Source of the DNA: Lachnospiraceae bacterium
GTDB lineage: Bacteria > Bacillota > Clostridia > Lachnospirales > Lachnospiraceae
DNA: 64,000 bases
Direction of reading: 5' to 3'
Assembly: GCA_017525525.1 (NCBI GenBank)
Contig: JAFXSQ010000046.1
Span: 1 to 64,000, forward strand
The notes under the pieces were generated by a model. That model saw only the letters and a list, made by a program, of their open reading frames with translations, was not told the origin of the DNA and did no database searches. The position numbers and the translations under genes are program-made. This document shows positions 33,852 through 42,756 of this stretch, piece after piece (within the stretch, counting starts at the first letter, position 1; every line of letters starts with the position of its first letter).

Positions 33852-35372
33852 TTAAAACTTGAAAAACGTCTTCATCAGACCTCTTCCTAAGTGCTCCATG
33901 GCTCTTGAAGCTCCCTTGGCGAACTCCTGCCTGGTCTTCGCCTTTTCCTTCTCGCGGCGCTCGGCCTCTTTTGCCTCTTCCTTGGCAAGTCTCTCGGCTT
34001 CCTTGGCTTCTTCTTTGGCTATCCTCTCCGCTTCCTTGGCAGCCTCGGCCTGCTCTCTGGCCTCCTGCGCCTCCTTCTCGGAAAGCACCTTCCATCTCTC
34101 AAGGAATTCATAAGCCGAGTCCGGATCCACATCTCTCTCGTACTTTGTATAAAGCAGGCTCTGCTTTATTATGCTGTCCCTCTCGTCCGATGAAAGCGCG
34201 CCGAAGCTTGACTGTATCGGAAGAACATAAGCCTTCTGCACCATGCCGGGAACACCGTTTTCCTCTAAGAAGGAGATTACGGCCTCACCGGTTCCGAGAT
34301 TAAGTATCGTATCATAGGTATCAAATGCGGGATTGGGTCTGTAGGACTCTGCTGCCGCCTTCACGCCCTTTTGATCCGCAGGCGTGTAAGCCCTGAGACC
34401 GTGCTGTATCTTGTTGGAAAGCTGCGCCAATACTCCGTCGGGTATGTCCTTCGGCGCCTGTGTACAGAAGTAGACGCCCACGCCCTTAGAGCGGATGAGC
34501 TTTACCACCTGCTCTATCTTATCTACCAATGCCTTGGGCGCGTCGTTGAACAAAAGATGCGCCTCGTCGAAGAAGAACACGAACTTCGGCTTGTCCATAT
34601 CTCCTACCTCGGGAAGCTGCTCGAAAAGCTCGGAGAGCATCCACAGAAGGAAGGTCGAGTAAAGCTTGCCGTTGTTTATCAGGCTTGCCGAATCCAGGAT
34701 ATTGATCACGCCCTTGCCGTCCACCGTATTTAACCAATCTCCCAGGTTGAGCGCCGGTTCACCGAAGAACCTGTCTCCGCCCGCAACCTCAAGGGAAACA
34801 AGCGCCCTGACAATTGCGGCTATGGACTGCGGGCTCATCTTGCCGTACTGTGCCTCGTACTCCGCGTTATTCTCCGAGACGAAGTTGAGCATGGATTTCA
34901 AATCCTTTGTATCTATCAAAAGCAACTGTCTGTCATCCGCTATCTTGAACACTATCGAAAGGATGTCCGACTGGAGCTCATTTAACCCCATCAGCCTTGC
35001 CAGAAGCAGCGGGCCCATCTCCGAGATGGTTGTCCTTAATTTTACTCCTCTTTCGCCGAATATATCCCACAGCGCTACCGGGTATCCCTTATAAGCAAAT
35101 GTATCGCCGAGCCCGAACCTCGTGATCCTCTCCTGCATATCCGCGCTGTCGGTGCCGGCCTTTGCCATGCCGGCTATATCACCCTTTACATCCGCTATGA
35201 AAACCGGAACTCCCATATCCGAGAAGCTCTCAGCCAAAACCTTTAAGGTGACGGTCTTTCCCGTTCCTGTAGCTCCCGCAACCAGGCCGTGCCTGTTGGC
35301 AAGCTTCGGGACTAATTCCACGCGCTGCCCCTCTGCAGTATTCGCAACCCATACTTTACCGTTACTGTACAT
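33852..35372 (-). CDS. HerA-like DUF853 ATPase
   Basis: 506 residues from ATG 35370-35372, chosen because AAAGGAGG lies 10 bases upstream; the open frame before it is not conserved-looking. Walker A is GATGTGKT, the Walker B region FVFFFDEAHLLF. Later motifs GVGVYFCTQAPKDIPDGVLAQL and the helicase HerA C-terminal features follow. The last 90 residues are a highly charged Ala/Glu/Lys coiled coil (EAKEAERLAKEEAKEAE). The family is predicted to be a hexameric DNA-pumping motor; its role in bacteria is unsettled. It lies between rqcP and divIC, an unusual position. Confidence 0.88.
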   Translation of the reverse strand: MYSNGKVWVANTAEGQRVELVPKLANRHGLVAGATGTGKTVTLKVLAESFSDMGVPVFIADVKGDIAGMAKAGTDSADMQERITRFGLGDTFAYKGYPVALWDIFGERGVKLRTTISEMGPLLLARLMGLNELQSDILSIVFKIADDRQLLLIDTKDLKSMLNFVSENNAEYEAQYGKMSPQSIAAIVRALVSLEVAGGDRFFGEPALNLGDWLNTVDGKGVINILDSASLINNGKLYSTFLLWMLSELFEQLPEVGDMDKPKFVFFFDEAHLLFNDAPKALVDKIEQVVKLIRSKGVGVYFCTQAPKDIPDGVLAQLSNKIQHGLRAYTPADQKGVKAAAESYRPNPAFDTYDTILNLGTGEAVISFLEENGVPGMVQKAYVLPIQSSFGALSSDERDSIIKQSLLYTKYERDVDPDSAYEFLERWKVLSEKEAQEAREQAEAAKEAERIAKEEAKEAERLAKEEAKEAERREKEKAKTRQEFAKGASRAMEHLGRGLMKTFFKF

Positions 35373-35471
35373 ACCGTAATCCCCTCCTTTTGCTAACCCA
35401 CTATTTCGAACCTCGCCTGCGGCTCGGTCGTTTCGTTCGCTGAATGTCATCCACGCAAGCGTGGATGCCGC

Positions 35472-35714
35472 TCAGCTCACTATTTCGAACATCTCTTTTG
35501 CATCTTCCTTCCTGGTTGACTCCGCGAGGCTTAACACCTTTGCCTTCACGGTCTTATTGCCGAAGGTTATCTCTATCACATCATCAATCTTCACGTCATA
35601 CGACGCCTTTACAACCTTGCCGTTCACCGCCACACGTCCGGCGTCGCAGGCCTCGTTGGCTATCGTCCTTCTCTTTATAAGACGCGATACCTTGAGATAC
35701 TTATCAAGTCGCAT
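35472..35714 (-). CDS. rqcP: S4-domain RNA-binding protein RqcP (YabO)
   Basis: 80 residues, nearly all an S4 fold ([36 protein letters not shown]). ATG 35712-35714 follows AGGGAGGTG. RqcP binds the 50S subunit and helps RqcH add alanine tails to stalled nascent chains in ribosome quality control. The order hup-rqcP-...-divIC is the typical one for Firmicutes. The 99-bp space after it holds an ATCCACG-CAAG-CGTGGAT hairpin. Confidence 0.88.
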   Translation of the reverse strand: MRLDKYLKVSRLIKRRTIANEACDAGRVAVNGKVVKASYDVKIDDVIEITFGNKTVKAKVLSLAESTRKEDAKEMFEIVS

Positions 35715-35747
35715 AATCGCACCTCCCTTGTAAATATGTAACGGCAT

Positions 35748-35868
35748 GATTACTTCGTAATCCTGCCCAGTCTAATGTCATAAGGAATCCACCGCTTCGC
35801 GGTACCCCTTATGACGAAAGTCGGTGCGATGCTAAATTATGACTTCGTCATAATCGCACCTCCCTTTA
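35748..35868. repeat. Cluster of hairpins with TTC(G) loops between hup and rqcP
   Basis: Three successive hairpins: GATTAC-TTC-GTAATC (35749-35763), GTCATAAGG...ACCGC-TTCG-CGGT...CCTTATGAC (about 35778-35815), and TTATGAC-TTC-GTCATAA (about 35837-35853). They resemble other intergenic palindromes in the window. None is followed by a T-run, so they are not simple terminators. Confidence 0.7.
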
Positions 35869-35869
35869 C

Positions 35870-35900
35870 TAAAATAGGCTGCCATTTTTCTGGCAGCCTA
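35870..35900 (-). terminator. Terminator of hup
   Basis: The minus strand has TAGGCTGCCA, loop GAAAAA, TGGCAGCCTA and then TTTTAG, 20 bp after the hup stop. Confidence 0.87.
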
Positions 35901-35920
35901 AATTTAAGTTCTCGCAATTA

Positions 35921-36193
35921 TTAGTTGATTGCATCCTTTAAAGCCTTGCCGGCCTTGAACTTAGGTGACTTTGAAGCAGCAATCTTCATTGTCTCGCCTG
36001 TTCTCGGGTTTCTGCCATCTCTTGCAGGTCTCTCAGATGTCTCAAATGTACCGAAGCCTACAAGCTGAACCTTCTCGCCTGCCTTAAGCTCATCTGTTAC
36101 AGTCTCGATAAATGCCTTTAAAGCCTTCTCAGCATCTGTCTTCTTGATGCCTGCCTTATCGGCAATGCTGCTTACTAACTCATTCTTGTTCAT
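35921..36193 (-). CDS. hup: HU family DNA-binding protein
   Basis: A 90-residue nucleoid protein with the HU signature [21 protein letters not shown] and the beta-arm that intercalates in DNA. AGGAGG sits upstream of the ATG. It has its own strong promoter (36274-36302) and terminator, as expected for an abundant protein. Confidence 0.97.
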   Translation of the reverse strand: MNKNELVSSIADKAGIKKTDAEKALKAFIETVTDELKAGEKVQLVGFGTFETSERPARDGRNPRTGETMKIAASKSPKFKAGKALKDAIN

Positions 36194-36273
36194 TTTGAAA
36201 ATCCTCCTAAAACATTAGCCGCCGTCCTCTAAGCGGCATCTTTTGTAGCACCCTTGAAAATGCCCTACGCACC

Positions 36274-36302
36274 TTTATACTCTTAAAAAACCCTTTTGTC
36301 AA
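36274..36302 (-). promoter_or_regulatory. Strong sigma-A-type promoter of hup
   Basis: The minus strand shows TTGACA (36297-36302), a 17-bp spacer and TATAAA (36274-36279), about 80 bp before the hup ATG. It is close to consensus. Confidence 0.85.
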
Positions 36303-36370
36303 GGAAAAACGTGCATATTTCAAAGCAAAAACCCTACAAAGCCCGTGAAGAACAGGGGGATTTTCGTGGG

Positions 36371-37087
36371 TTATTCGACCATAGTATGACCGACCTTAAT
36401 AAGCGCTCTGGGTAGCGCATCCTTCGAGTTCTTCCAAGGCGCATCCTGATTGCGGTAGTCAAACTTATCTATAAACCAGGATACATCCCCGTTAACACGC
36501 TCCATGCCGGCTATATAAGCCTGATTGATCACATTCAGGAATTCCTCCTGTGATGTGCCTGACAGCTCCTTTAAAGCGCCCTTATAGAGCATTCCGTAGT
36601 GAAGAGTGCAGAAGCCCTTGCACTCCTTCACGCTCTGCTTAAACTCTTCCTCCTTCTTCCACATATGAAAGATTGTGTCTATATACCTCGCAAAAAGCCT
36701 TTCGACTCTCTGACATACAAAGCAGCTATCCTCAAGCTCGCGTATGTATTCAAGAACCGGAGCATCCGTTGATTTCTTCAAAAAACCCGACTTTGCGGCA
36801 GGTCCCTTTGCGGCTGCCTCCTTTATATCCCTTATGGTCTTGTCCGTATGCGTCTTAAGCATAAGAGCAAGCCCGAGACGATTCTTATTGGAATAAAGCT
36901 TCTCCAAATGCCTCGTGCAGAAGCCCAGCTTGTCAGTAACCTCACGGTTGTCATCCTCCATATAGCTCGGCCCCATGGTAAACTCTATTGCGCTCTGCTC
37001 CAAATCCCTGTGCATAAGGCACAGAGGACACTCACAGTCCTCCGCAAATGCATCGTGCACCGGAATAGTATACAACTGCTCCGCCAT
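36371..37087 (-). CDS. DUF6062 family protein, Cys-rich
   Basis: 238 residues from ATG 37085-37087, chosen for AAGGAGG close upstream; a longer frame starts 25 codons earlier. It has four metal-site-like clusters: CECPLC, GFCTRH, CFVC and GFCTLH. Two repeats of the pattern C-x2-C ... F-C-x2-H suggest an internal duplication, each half possibly holding one zinc. The rest is helical. The family is found in Lachnospiraceae and related Clostridia and has no known function. It is not in an evident operon. Confidence 0.8.
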   Translation of the reverse strand: MAEQLYTIPVHDAFAEDCECPLCLMHRDLEQSAIEFTMGPSYMEDDNREVTDKLGFCTRHLEKLYSNKNRLGLALMLKTHTDKTIRDIKEAAAKGPAAKSGFLKKSTDAPVLEYIRELEDSCFVCQRVERLFARYIDTIFHMWKKEEEFKQSVKECKGFCTLHYGMLYKGALKELSGTSQEEFLNVINQAYIAGMERVNGDVSWFIDKFDYRNQDAPWKNSKDALPRALIKVGHTMVE

Positions 37088-37187
37088 CTTCTCCTCCTTT
37101 TTCATATCACTGCGTATCCGCCCTAACCTCGCCTTAGCTACACTTCGGCTCGGTCGCGTCACGTCTCCCTATGAATACTTACATAGA

Positions 37188-37221
37188 TAAACAGCCCGGG
37201 AATATATCTCTTCCCGGGCTG
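37188..37221 (-). terminator. Terminator of the YjfB-like gene
   Basis: The minus strand has CAGCCCGGGAA, loop, TTCCCGGGCTG and then TTTATC, 31 bp after the stop. Confidence 0.8.
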
Positions 37222-37251
37222 CTTATCTGCGCTTGCATCCGCAGTGATACT

Positions 37252-37443
37252 TTATACACGCATGTCAAAATTAGCTCCGATGTTCGGGTTTACCGACTGC
37301 TCCATCATCTTAATCATCGCATCGCCGCTCTGCTCAAGTGTATCAAGCGTCTTAGCAAGAATCTTGGTATCGATGGGAGTCATGGTCTCTGTTCCCGATA
37401 CACTGATATTAGTACTGCTTAAAGGTAAAATGCTCATGCCCAT
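37252..37443 (-). CDS. YjfB-like putative motility protein
   Basis: 63 residues from ATG 37441-37443, with AGAGG 8 bases upstream. The C-terminal half KTLDTLEQSGDAMIKMMEQSVNPNIGANFDMRV matches the YjfB family, small proteins linked to motility genes in Bacillus and clostridia but not understood. No flagellar gene is nearby, so the link to motility is only by family. Confidence 0.6.
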   Translation of the reverse strand: MGMSILPLSSTNISVSGTETMTPIDTKILAKTLDTLEQSGDAMIKMMEQSVNPNIGANFDMRV

Positions 37444-37591
37444 AATCAAAACCTCTTTTCTTTACAGCATCCCTGCTATCCCGAAGACGTATGTCTTCAT
37501 CGTTACCTCCATGTCCGATTACATAGTCATTGTACCAAATCACATGCCAAAAAGCAAGAATAAAAAACTGTCATTTATACCAAAAATCAAC

Positions 37592-38371
37592 CTAAAGCTT
37601 CACTTTTATCCATACGGCGCCGGCTATTACCAGCAAAAGGATTACATAGCCAACAATATCGTTCCCTCCATAGGCAAGTCTCTTCAACCTTGTTCTTCCC
37701 TTCGCCCCGCGGTAGCACCTCGCTTCCATGGCTTCGGACAGATTGCCGGCTTTGTCAACCGCGCTCTGGAACATCGGAACCGCCATGTATTTAAACGCGC
37801 TGAGTCTGTGCTTCACGCTTCCGCTTTTAAAGTCCACACCCCTGCTCTTTACCGCCATCCTTACGCTGTCAAGCTCCCCGGCCAGAAGCGGGATAAACCT
37901 CAAGGCTATAGTGACACTCATGGCAGTCTCTCCCTTCAGGCGAAAGCATTTGGCAAAACCGTCGGAAAGCTGTGACGGGAGGGTTGTGTACATCAGAAGC
38001 GATGCCATGACAATAAGCAGCACAAAACGCCAAAGAATCAGGGCGTATCTTTCCGCTCCCTCACGGGTTATCCTTATAAAACCAAGCTTTATAAGCACAT
38101 CGCCGTAAGCCGTAAATAAATTCACTAAGTTCAGCAGACACATGATGAGCATCAGCTTTCCCGTGCCCTTTACAAGGTGTGCGGGCGGCACCTTTGACAT
38201 AATAAGCGCCAATGCGCAGATTACGGAAAGAAACGCAAACAAAGGCACAGTCCGCCCTATAAAAAGCAATATGATGTAGCACAAAACAAACCTTATCTTA
38301 AGGCGCGGATCAAGCCTGTGTATCACAGAATCTACACTATAGTATTGTCCAAGAGAAATCCTATTATTCAT
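37592..38371 (-). CDS. ecfT: Energy-coupling factor transporter transmembrane protein EcfT
   Basis: 259 residues with about six hydrophobic helices and the coupling motifs that touch the ATPases (MAVKSRGVDF and EAMEARCYRG, the two Ala-Arg-Gly-type signatures). It joins the ATPases to exchangeable S-components that bind vitamins or metals. The ATG is one base after the ecfA stop (TGA-C-ATG), so translation is coupled. No S-component gene is next to it, which is usual for the group II shared module. Confidence 0.93.
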   Translation of the reverse strand: MNNRISLGQYYSVDSVIHRLDPRLKIRFVLCYIILLFIGRTVPLFAFLSVICALALIMSKVPPAHLVKGTGKLMLIMCLLNLVNLFTAYGDVLIKLGFIRITREGAERYALILWRFVLLIVMASLLMYTTLPSQLSDGFAKCFRLKGETAMSVTIALRFIPLLAGELDSVRMAVKSRGVDFKSGSVKHRLSAFKYMAVPMFQSAVDKAGNLSEAMEARCYRGAKGRTRLKRLAYGGNDIVGYVILLLVIAGAVWIKVKL

Positions 38372-38372
38372 G

Positions 38373-40121
38373 TCACATAAATCCCGCTATCTCACTCACC
38401 GCGGCATCCGTATCGGTCAGATAAGGATTGACAGCCAGTCCCCTTTTCCGAAGCTCAGCCAGAAGCTCCTGCGCTGCCGGCAATACAGGCACCCTGCCGT
38501 CTTCATCAACATAAGCCTCAAGGAAGACCTCCCCGGGGCGTCCCTCGTAGATAACCTCTCCCTTATCCATTACAATTACCTTATCCGCAAGCGCCGCGAC
38601 AGCCTCAACATCATGGGTCGCCATGATGATTGTTATCCCCGCGTCCCTGTGAAGCGCATTTATCAGCTCGAGGAGATTTGCCGCGCCTTCGGGGTCTAAC
38701 CCGCTTGTGGGTTCGTCCAGTATCAGGTAGTCCGGCTCCATGGCCAGTACGCCCGCAAGCGCCGCCCTCTTTTTCATGCCGCCCGAGAGCTTGTACGTAG
38801 GCAGATCATACACATCCTGCGGCAGCCCCACAAGCTCTATGCACTCATACGCCCTCTTCTGCGCTTCCACCTCGCTGATTCCGAGATTCATGGGACCGAA
38901 AACCACATTCTCGTACACATTTTTCAAAAATAACTGTTGCTCGGGATTCTGAAACAGATAACCCATCTTACGGTTCAAGGTCTTCATGTCCGTGGAGTTG
39001 TCGTTTACGTCAAGACCGTCCACGTAAACCATGCCGGTCTTAGCCTTTTGAAGCCCCATCATAGCCTTAAGCAGTGTTGACTTTCCGGCGCCCGTGCCTC
39101 CCATAACCGCCACGAATTCTCCCTTTGCGACAGTGCAGCTGACATCCTTTATAACTTGTTTTTTTCCGTAATAGCAGGAAGCTTTCTGCATGATCACCGC
39201 ATTTACGGGACTTACCTTCCTCGCTGTCCTTCTAAGCGCAGGAAATGTACCGTCTCCGGTAAACTTATGCATATGCTCCTTCATTATCCTGTCCGCTAGA
39301 GACGGGATATCGTAAAGCTCGGCCGTCCTTATAACGCCTTTGGCTTTAAGCCTCGTGCTAAGCTCACACACCTTCGGCAACGCAAGTCCCGCCTTTTGAA
39401 GCTTATCACCTTCGGATAACACCGCGGATCTGCGCCCCTTAAGGACGATACGCCCCTTGTCCATCACGTATATGTAATCTGCAAAGGTAAGCTCCTCCAT
39501 ATTGTGCGTGATCAGTATCACAATCAGCTTCTCATCCTTCGCAAGCCGCTTCAAGAGCATGATCAGTTCCCTGCGTGATGCTCCGTCAAGCATGGCTGTC
39601 GATTCGTCAAGCACCATGCACTTTGTCCCCATGGCCAAAATGCCCGCTATGGCTACCTTCTGCTTCTCACCGCCGGAAAGCTCGTCTATTCCCCTCATGG
39701 CATATTCCGAGGCCTCCAGGCCTACCGCAGCCAAAGCCTTGTCTACGCGCTTTTTAAGGCCCTTCTCAGGCAGTCCGAGGTTCTCAGCGCCGAAAGCCAC
39801 TTCTTCCTCGACTATACTGCCCACAAACTGCTCCTCCGGGTTCTGGAATACCATCCCAACTATTTTTCTGATCTCATATATATTCTTTTCTTCCGAGGCA
39901 TCAAATCCGAAAATCTCCGTCTTACCCTCTATCGGAACCAACATCCTGTTCAGTATCCTCGCAAATGTACTCTTGCCCGATCCGTTCCTTCCCGCAACCA
40001 CGACAAAATCACCCGGAGCAGCATCAAAGCTGATGCCCCGGATTGCATTTACCATCTCAGTGAGGTTACCCTCCTCGTCGCGGTCAAAGTATTCAAATGC
40101 CATGTCTCGGATTTTAATCAT
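38373..40121 (-). CDS. ecfA: Fused EcfA1-EcfA2 ATPase of the ECF transporter
   Basis: One 582-residue chain holds both ATP-binding subunits. Domain 1 has Walker A GRNGSGKS, signature LSGGEKQKVAIAG and Walker B VLDESTAMLD. Domain 2 (from about residue 310) has Walker A GGTGAGKS, signature LSGGMKKRAALAG and Walker B LILDEPTSGLD. In most Firmicutes these are two genes, ecfA1 and ecfA2. ATG 40119-40121 (MIKIRDMAFEYF) is the best family start, though GGAGGA is 14 bases upstream; an ATG 17 codons earlier is possible. It follows the terminator of the ribosomal cluster, so it needs its own promoter. Confidence 0.92.
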   Translation of the reverse strand: MIKIRDMAFEYFDRDEEGNLTEMVNAIRGISFDAAPGDFVVVAGRNGSGKSTFARILNRMLVPIEGKTEIFGFDASEEKNIYEIRKIVGMVFQNPEEQFVGSIVEEEVAFGAENLGLPEKGLKKRVDKALAAVGLEASEYAMRGIDELSGGEKQKVAIAGILAMGTKCMVLDESTAMLDGASRRELIMLLKRLAKDEKLIVILITHNMEELTFADYIYVMDKGRIVLKGRRSAVLSEGDKLQKAGLALPKVCELSTRLKAKGVIRTAELYDIPSLADRIMKEHMHKFTGDGTFPALRRTARKVSPVNAVIMQKASCYYGKKQVIKDVSCTVAKGEFVAVMGGTGAGKSTLLKAMMGLQKAKTGMVYVDGLDVNDNSTDMKTLNRKMGYLFQNPEQQLFLKNVYENVVFGPMNLGISEVEAQKRAYECIELVGLPQDVYDLPTYKLSGGMKKRAALAGVLAMEPDYLILDEPTSGLDPEGAANLLELINALHRDAGITIIMATHDVEAVAALADKVIVMDKGEVIYEGRPGEVFLEAYVDEDGRVPVLPAAQELLAELRKRGLAVNPYLTDTDAAVSEIAGFM

Positions 40122-40234
40122 GGATATGTTTTCATTCCTCCAATCGATTGGGGAAGACGCAGTCTTTCCCAATCGCCCGCGAGCCGCCGGTCGGCTTCAG
40201 CCGACATTTTTCCATACGGCGGCTCTGCGATACT

Positions 40235-40264
40235 GAAAAAGGGCTGTCATATAAATGACAGCCC
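40235..40264 (-). terminator. Terminator of the S10-spc-alpha cluster
   Basis: The minus strand has GGGGCTGTCAT, a short loop, ATGACAGCCC and then TTTTTC, 15 bp after the rplQ stop. It ends the roughly 17-kb ribosomal transcription unit. Confidence 0.9.
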
Positions 40265-40278
40265 CTGATACCATATTA

Positions 40279-40815
40279 CTATACGAGCTCAAGTATAACC
40301 TTCATAGCTCCGTCACCGCGACGCTCACCGATCTTGATGATTCTGGTGTAGCCACCCTCACGGCTCTTGTACTTTATGCCATACTCATCGAAGAGCTTTG
40401 CCACAAGGTCAACCTTCTTTGTGCCGGCCTTCTTGCCTGCTGCCTCCTCCGGAATCTCAACTACCGGATAGAGAACCTTGAGCATCTGTCTTCTTGCGTG
40501 AAGTCTTGAAGGCTTATCCTTCTTGATCTTCTTCTCTACTGTATCGTACTCAGTTACTCTCTTGCCGTTAACAACAGCCTTAACTCTCTTACCGTTCATA
40601 TCCTTCTTTGCAACCTTGGCATTGACGGTAACCTCTTCGTAGTTATCCTTCTCCTTGATTGCAAGTGTGATAAGGTGCTCGGCAATCTTTCTTACTTCCT
40701 TGGCACGTGCCTCAGTTGTCTCAATCTTGCCGTGATATAAAAGCTGTGTTACCTGGTTTCTTAAAAGAGCCATTCTCTGGTCTGACTTCTTACCGAGTTT
40801 TCTGTACATTGCCAT
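40279..40815 (-). CDS. rplQ: 50S ribosomal protein L17, long form
   Basis: 178 residues against about 120-130 in most bacteria. The N-terminal core ([43 protein letters not shown]) and end ([17 protein letters not shown]) are normal. Between them is an added segment (about 70-135: [23 protein letters not shown] ... ) rich in Lys and Val. It is the last gene of the cluster, 220 bp after rpoA, with a repeat element in the gap. Confidence 0.96.
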   Translation of the reverse strand: MAMYRKLGKKSDQRMALLRNQVTQLLYHGKIETTEARAKEVRKIAEHLITLAIKEKDNYEEVTVNAKVAKKDMNGKRVKAVVNGKRVTEYDTVEKKIKKDKPSRLHARRQMLKVLYPVVEIPEEAAGKKAGTKKVDLVAKLFDEYGIKYKSREGGYTRIIKIGERRGDGAMKVILELV

Positions 40816-40926
40816 AATAATATTCCTTTCCTACCCATGTTAAGGGTCTTCGCTTTGCTTACTGAGTCGCCGGGCGAACTCCCGACACTTCGGCTTAAGC
40901 GGTATTGCCCACGATCTTTGATCGTG

Positions 40927-41006
40927 GGAGCCCCTCGCGGATTGGCCTCGATTTGCTTGCAAATCGAAGGCTAGCCACCCGGCGATGAGGGCTTTGAGCG
41001 AGTTCA
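40927..41006. repeat. 80-bp intergenic repeat, copy 1 (rpoA-rplQ gap)
   Basis: It matches 56475-56554 at 77 of 80 bases, in the same orientation. It contains the palindrome CGATTTGC-TT-GCAAATCG. No reading frame was recognised in it. Confidence 0.9.
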
Positions 41007-41035
41007 AAGCAATCCGCAAGGATTGTTTCCTTCTA

Positions 41036-41989
41036 TTAGTCTCCGTTCTTAAGTGAAAGACCTAAGTCTTTGAGCTTTACAAGAACCTCATCTAAGGACT
41101 TACGTCCTAAGTTACGAACCTTCATCATATCGTCCGGAGTCTTGTTAGTAAGCTCCTCAACGGTATTGATGCCTGCTCTCTTCAAGCAGTTGAAGGAACG
41201 AACCGAGAGCTCGAGCTCATCGATATTCATCTCAAGAACCTTTTCCTTCTCATCATCAGTCTTCTCAACCATGACATCAACTGTCTTGGCGTTCTCTGAA
41301 AGATCGATGAAGAGGTTCAAATGCTCCGAAAGAACCTTAGCGGCAAGGCTTACTGCCTCGTCCGGAGCAAGTGCGCCGTTGGTGAATACATCAAGTGTAA
41401 GCTTGTCATAATCTGTGATCTGACCTACACGGGTATTCTCTACGGTTAAATTCACACGCTCAACCGGTGTGTATATAGAATCTATAGCGATGGCATCTAT
41501 GGATGCATCGAGACTCTTGTTCTTATCTGAGCTTACATAACCTCTTCCGTTGGTTATGGTCAGCTCCATCTCCAGCTTTGCGTCAGCGCCTGAAAGATGC
41601 GCAATTACAAGATCCGGATTTACTATCTCAAGATCACCGTCAGTCTGGATGTCAGATGCCTTTACAACACAGTCACCTGATGCATCGATATACGCGGTCT
41701 TTACCTCATTTGAGGTGCTGTTGTTCTTAATGCAGAGTTCCTTGATGTTCATAACGATCTCGGTCACATCCTCCTTAACACCGGGGATTGACGAGAACTC
41801 ATGGAGCACACCCTTGATCTTAACTAAGCTCACAGCCGTACCCGGCAATGAGGAAAGCATGATCCTTCTTAAGGAGTTTCCCAAAGTGGTGCCGTAACCT
41901 CTCTCTAAAGGTTCAACTACGAACCTGCCGTACTTTCCGTCGTCGGTAAGCTCGGCTATTTCTATCCTTGGCTTTTCAAACTCAAACAC
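41036..41989 (-). CDS. rpoA: RNA polymerase alpha subunit
   Basis: 317 residues: N-terminal assembly domain ([28 protein letters not shown]), a short linker and the C-terminal helix-hairpin domain that binds UP elements and activators ([36 protein letters not shown]). Long gaps on both sides (156 bp to rpsD, 220 bp to rplQ) carry a strong hairpin and a repeat, unlike the tight spacing elsewhere in the cluster. Confidence 0.98.
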   Translation of the reverse strand: MFEFEKPRIEIAELTDDGKYGRFVVEPLERGYGTTLGNSLRRIMLSSLPGTAVSLVKIKGVLHEFSSIPGVKEDVTEIVMNIKELCIKNNSTSNEVKTAYIDASGDCVVKASDIQTDGDLEIVNPDLVIAHLSGADAKLEMELTITNGRGYVSSDKNKSLDASIDAIAIDSIYTPVERVNLTVENTRVGQITDYDKLTLDVFTNGALAPDEAVSLAAKVLSEHLNLFIDLSENAKTVDVMVEKTDDEKEKVLEMNIDELELSVRSFNCLKRAGINTVEELTNKTPDDMMKVRNLGRKSLDEVLVKLKDLGLSLKNGD

Positions 41990-42036
41990 GTTTGCCCCTC
42001 CTCCTTCTTTTATGTCGTCGTCTTATGGTTCATATA

Positions 42037-42071
42037 CGGAAAACGACAAATACGATATTTGTCGTTTTCCG
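42037..42071. repeat. Perfect 16-bp inverted repeat between rpsD and rpoA
   Basis: Arms CGGAAAACGACAAATA (42037-42052) and TATTTGTCGTTTTCCG (42056-42071) surround a 3-nt loop. It lies 48 bp before the rpoA start. No T-run follows on the transcribed strand, so it is not a standard terminator; it could be an RNA processing or protein-binding hairpin. Confidence 0.85.
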
Positions 42072-42145
42072 CGCCGAATTTTGGCCGCTGAAAGCGGCAA
42101 AACCTTACAAAATCCGTGCGCCTCCTTGCGGAGTGATATATTATA

Positions 42146-42739
42146 TTACTTAGAATATAACTCGACGATAAGTGTATCGTTAACCGGAACATCTATCTGC
42201 TCTCTCAAAGGCTTCTCAAGAATCTTGCCTGAGAAAGTATCAATTGAGCTCTCCATCCATGAAGGAGCTGTAACGCCCTTATTAGCCTCTGCGATATCCT
42301 TATATCTCTGAAGAGACTTGCTCTTCTCTCTGATCTCTATAGTGTCGCCTACGCTTACCTTATAAGAAGGAATGTTTACACACTTGCCGTTAACAAGAAC
42401 ATGCTTGTGACCTACGATCTGTCTAGCCTCACGTCTTGTACGCGCGAATCCCATGCGGAATACGATGTTATCAAGACGAAGCTCGAGAAGAATCATAAGG
42501 TTCTCACCGGGAAGTCCCGGCATTCTCTCTGCCTTGTCGTAAAGGTTACGGAAAGGCTTCTCAAGCATACCGTATATAAACTTTGCCTTCTGCTTCTCAC
42601 GAAGCTGTAAGCCGTACTCACTTACTTTTCTGCTGGATCTGTTAAGTCTTCTGTTAGACTTCTTATTTACGCCTAAAACTGCAGGCTCTAAATCAAGAGA
42701 TCTGCATCTCTTTAATATAGGTGTTCTATCTACTGCCAT
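42146..42739 (-). CDS. rpsD: 30S ribosomal protein S4
   Basis: 197 residues. It nucleates 16S rRNA folding and carries the S4 domain (RLDNIVFRMGFARTRREARQIVGHKHVLVNG). It lacks the Cys zinc knuckle, so it is the C-minus form. It is 17 bp after rpsK. Confidence 0.98.
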   Translation of the reverse strand: MAVDRTPILKRCRSLDLEPAVLGVNKKSNRRLNRSSRKVSEYGLQLREKQKAKFIYGMLEKPFRNLYDKAERMPGLPGENLMILLELRLDNIVFRMGFARTRREARQIVGHKHVLVNGKCVNIPSYKVSVGDTIEIREKSKSLQRYKDIAEANKGVTAPSWMESSIDTFSGKILEKPLREQIDVPVNDTLIVELYSK

Positions 42740-42756
42740 TTTAACATACCTCCCGA

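Noticed and set aside
39502..40236. 244-codon plus-strand frame opposite ecfA
   Set aside because: It is an antisense shadow of the ATPase domain 1 coding sequence.
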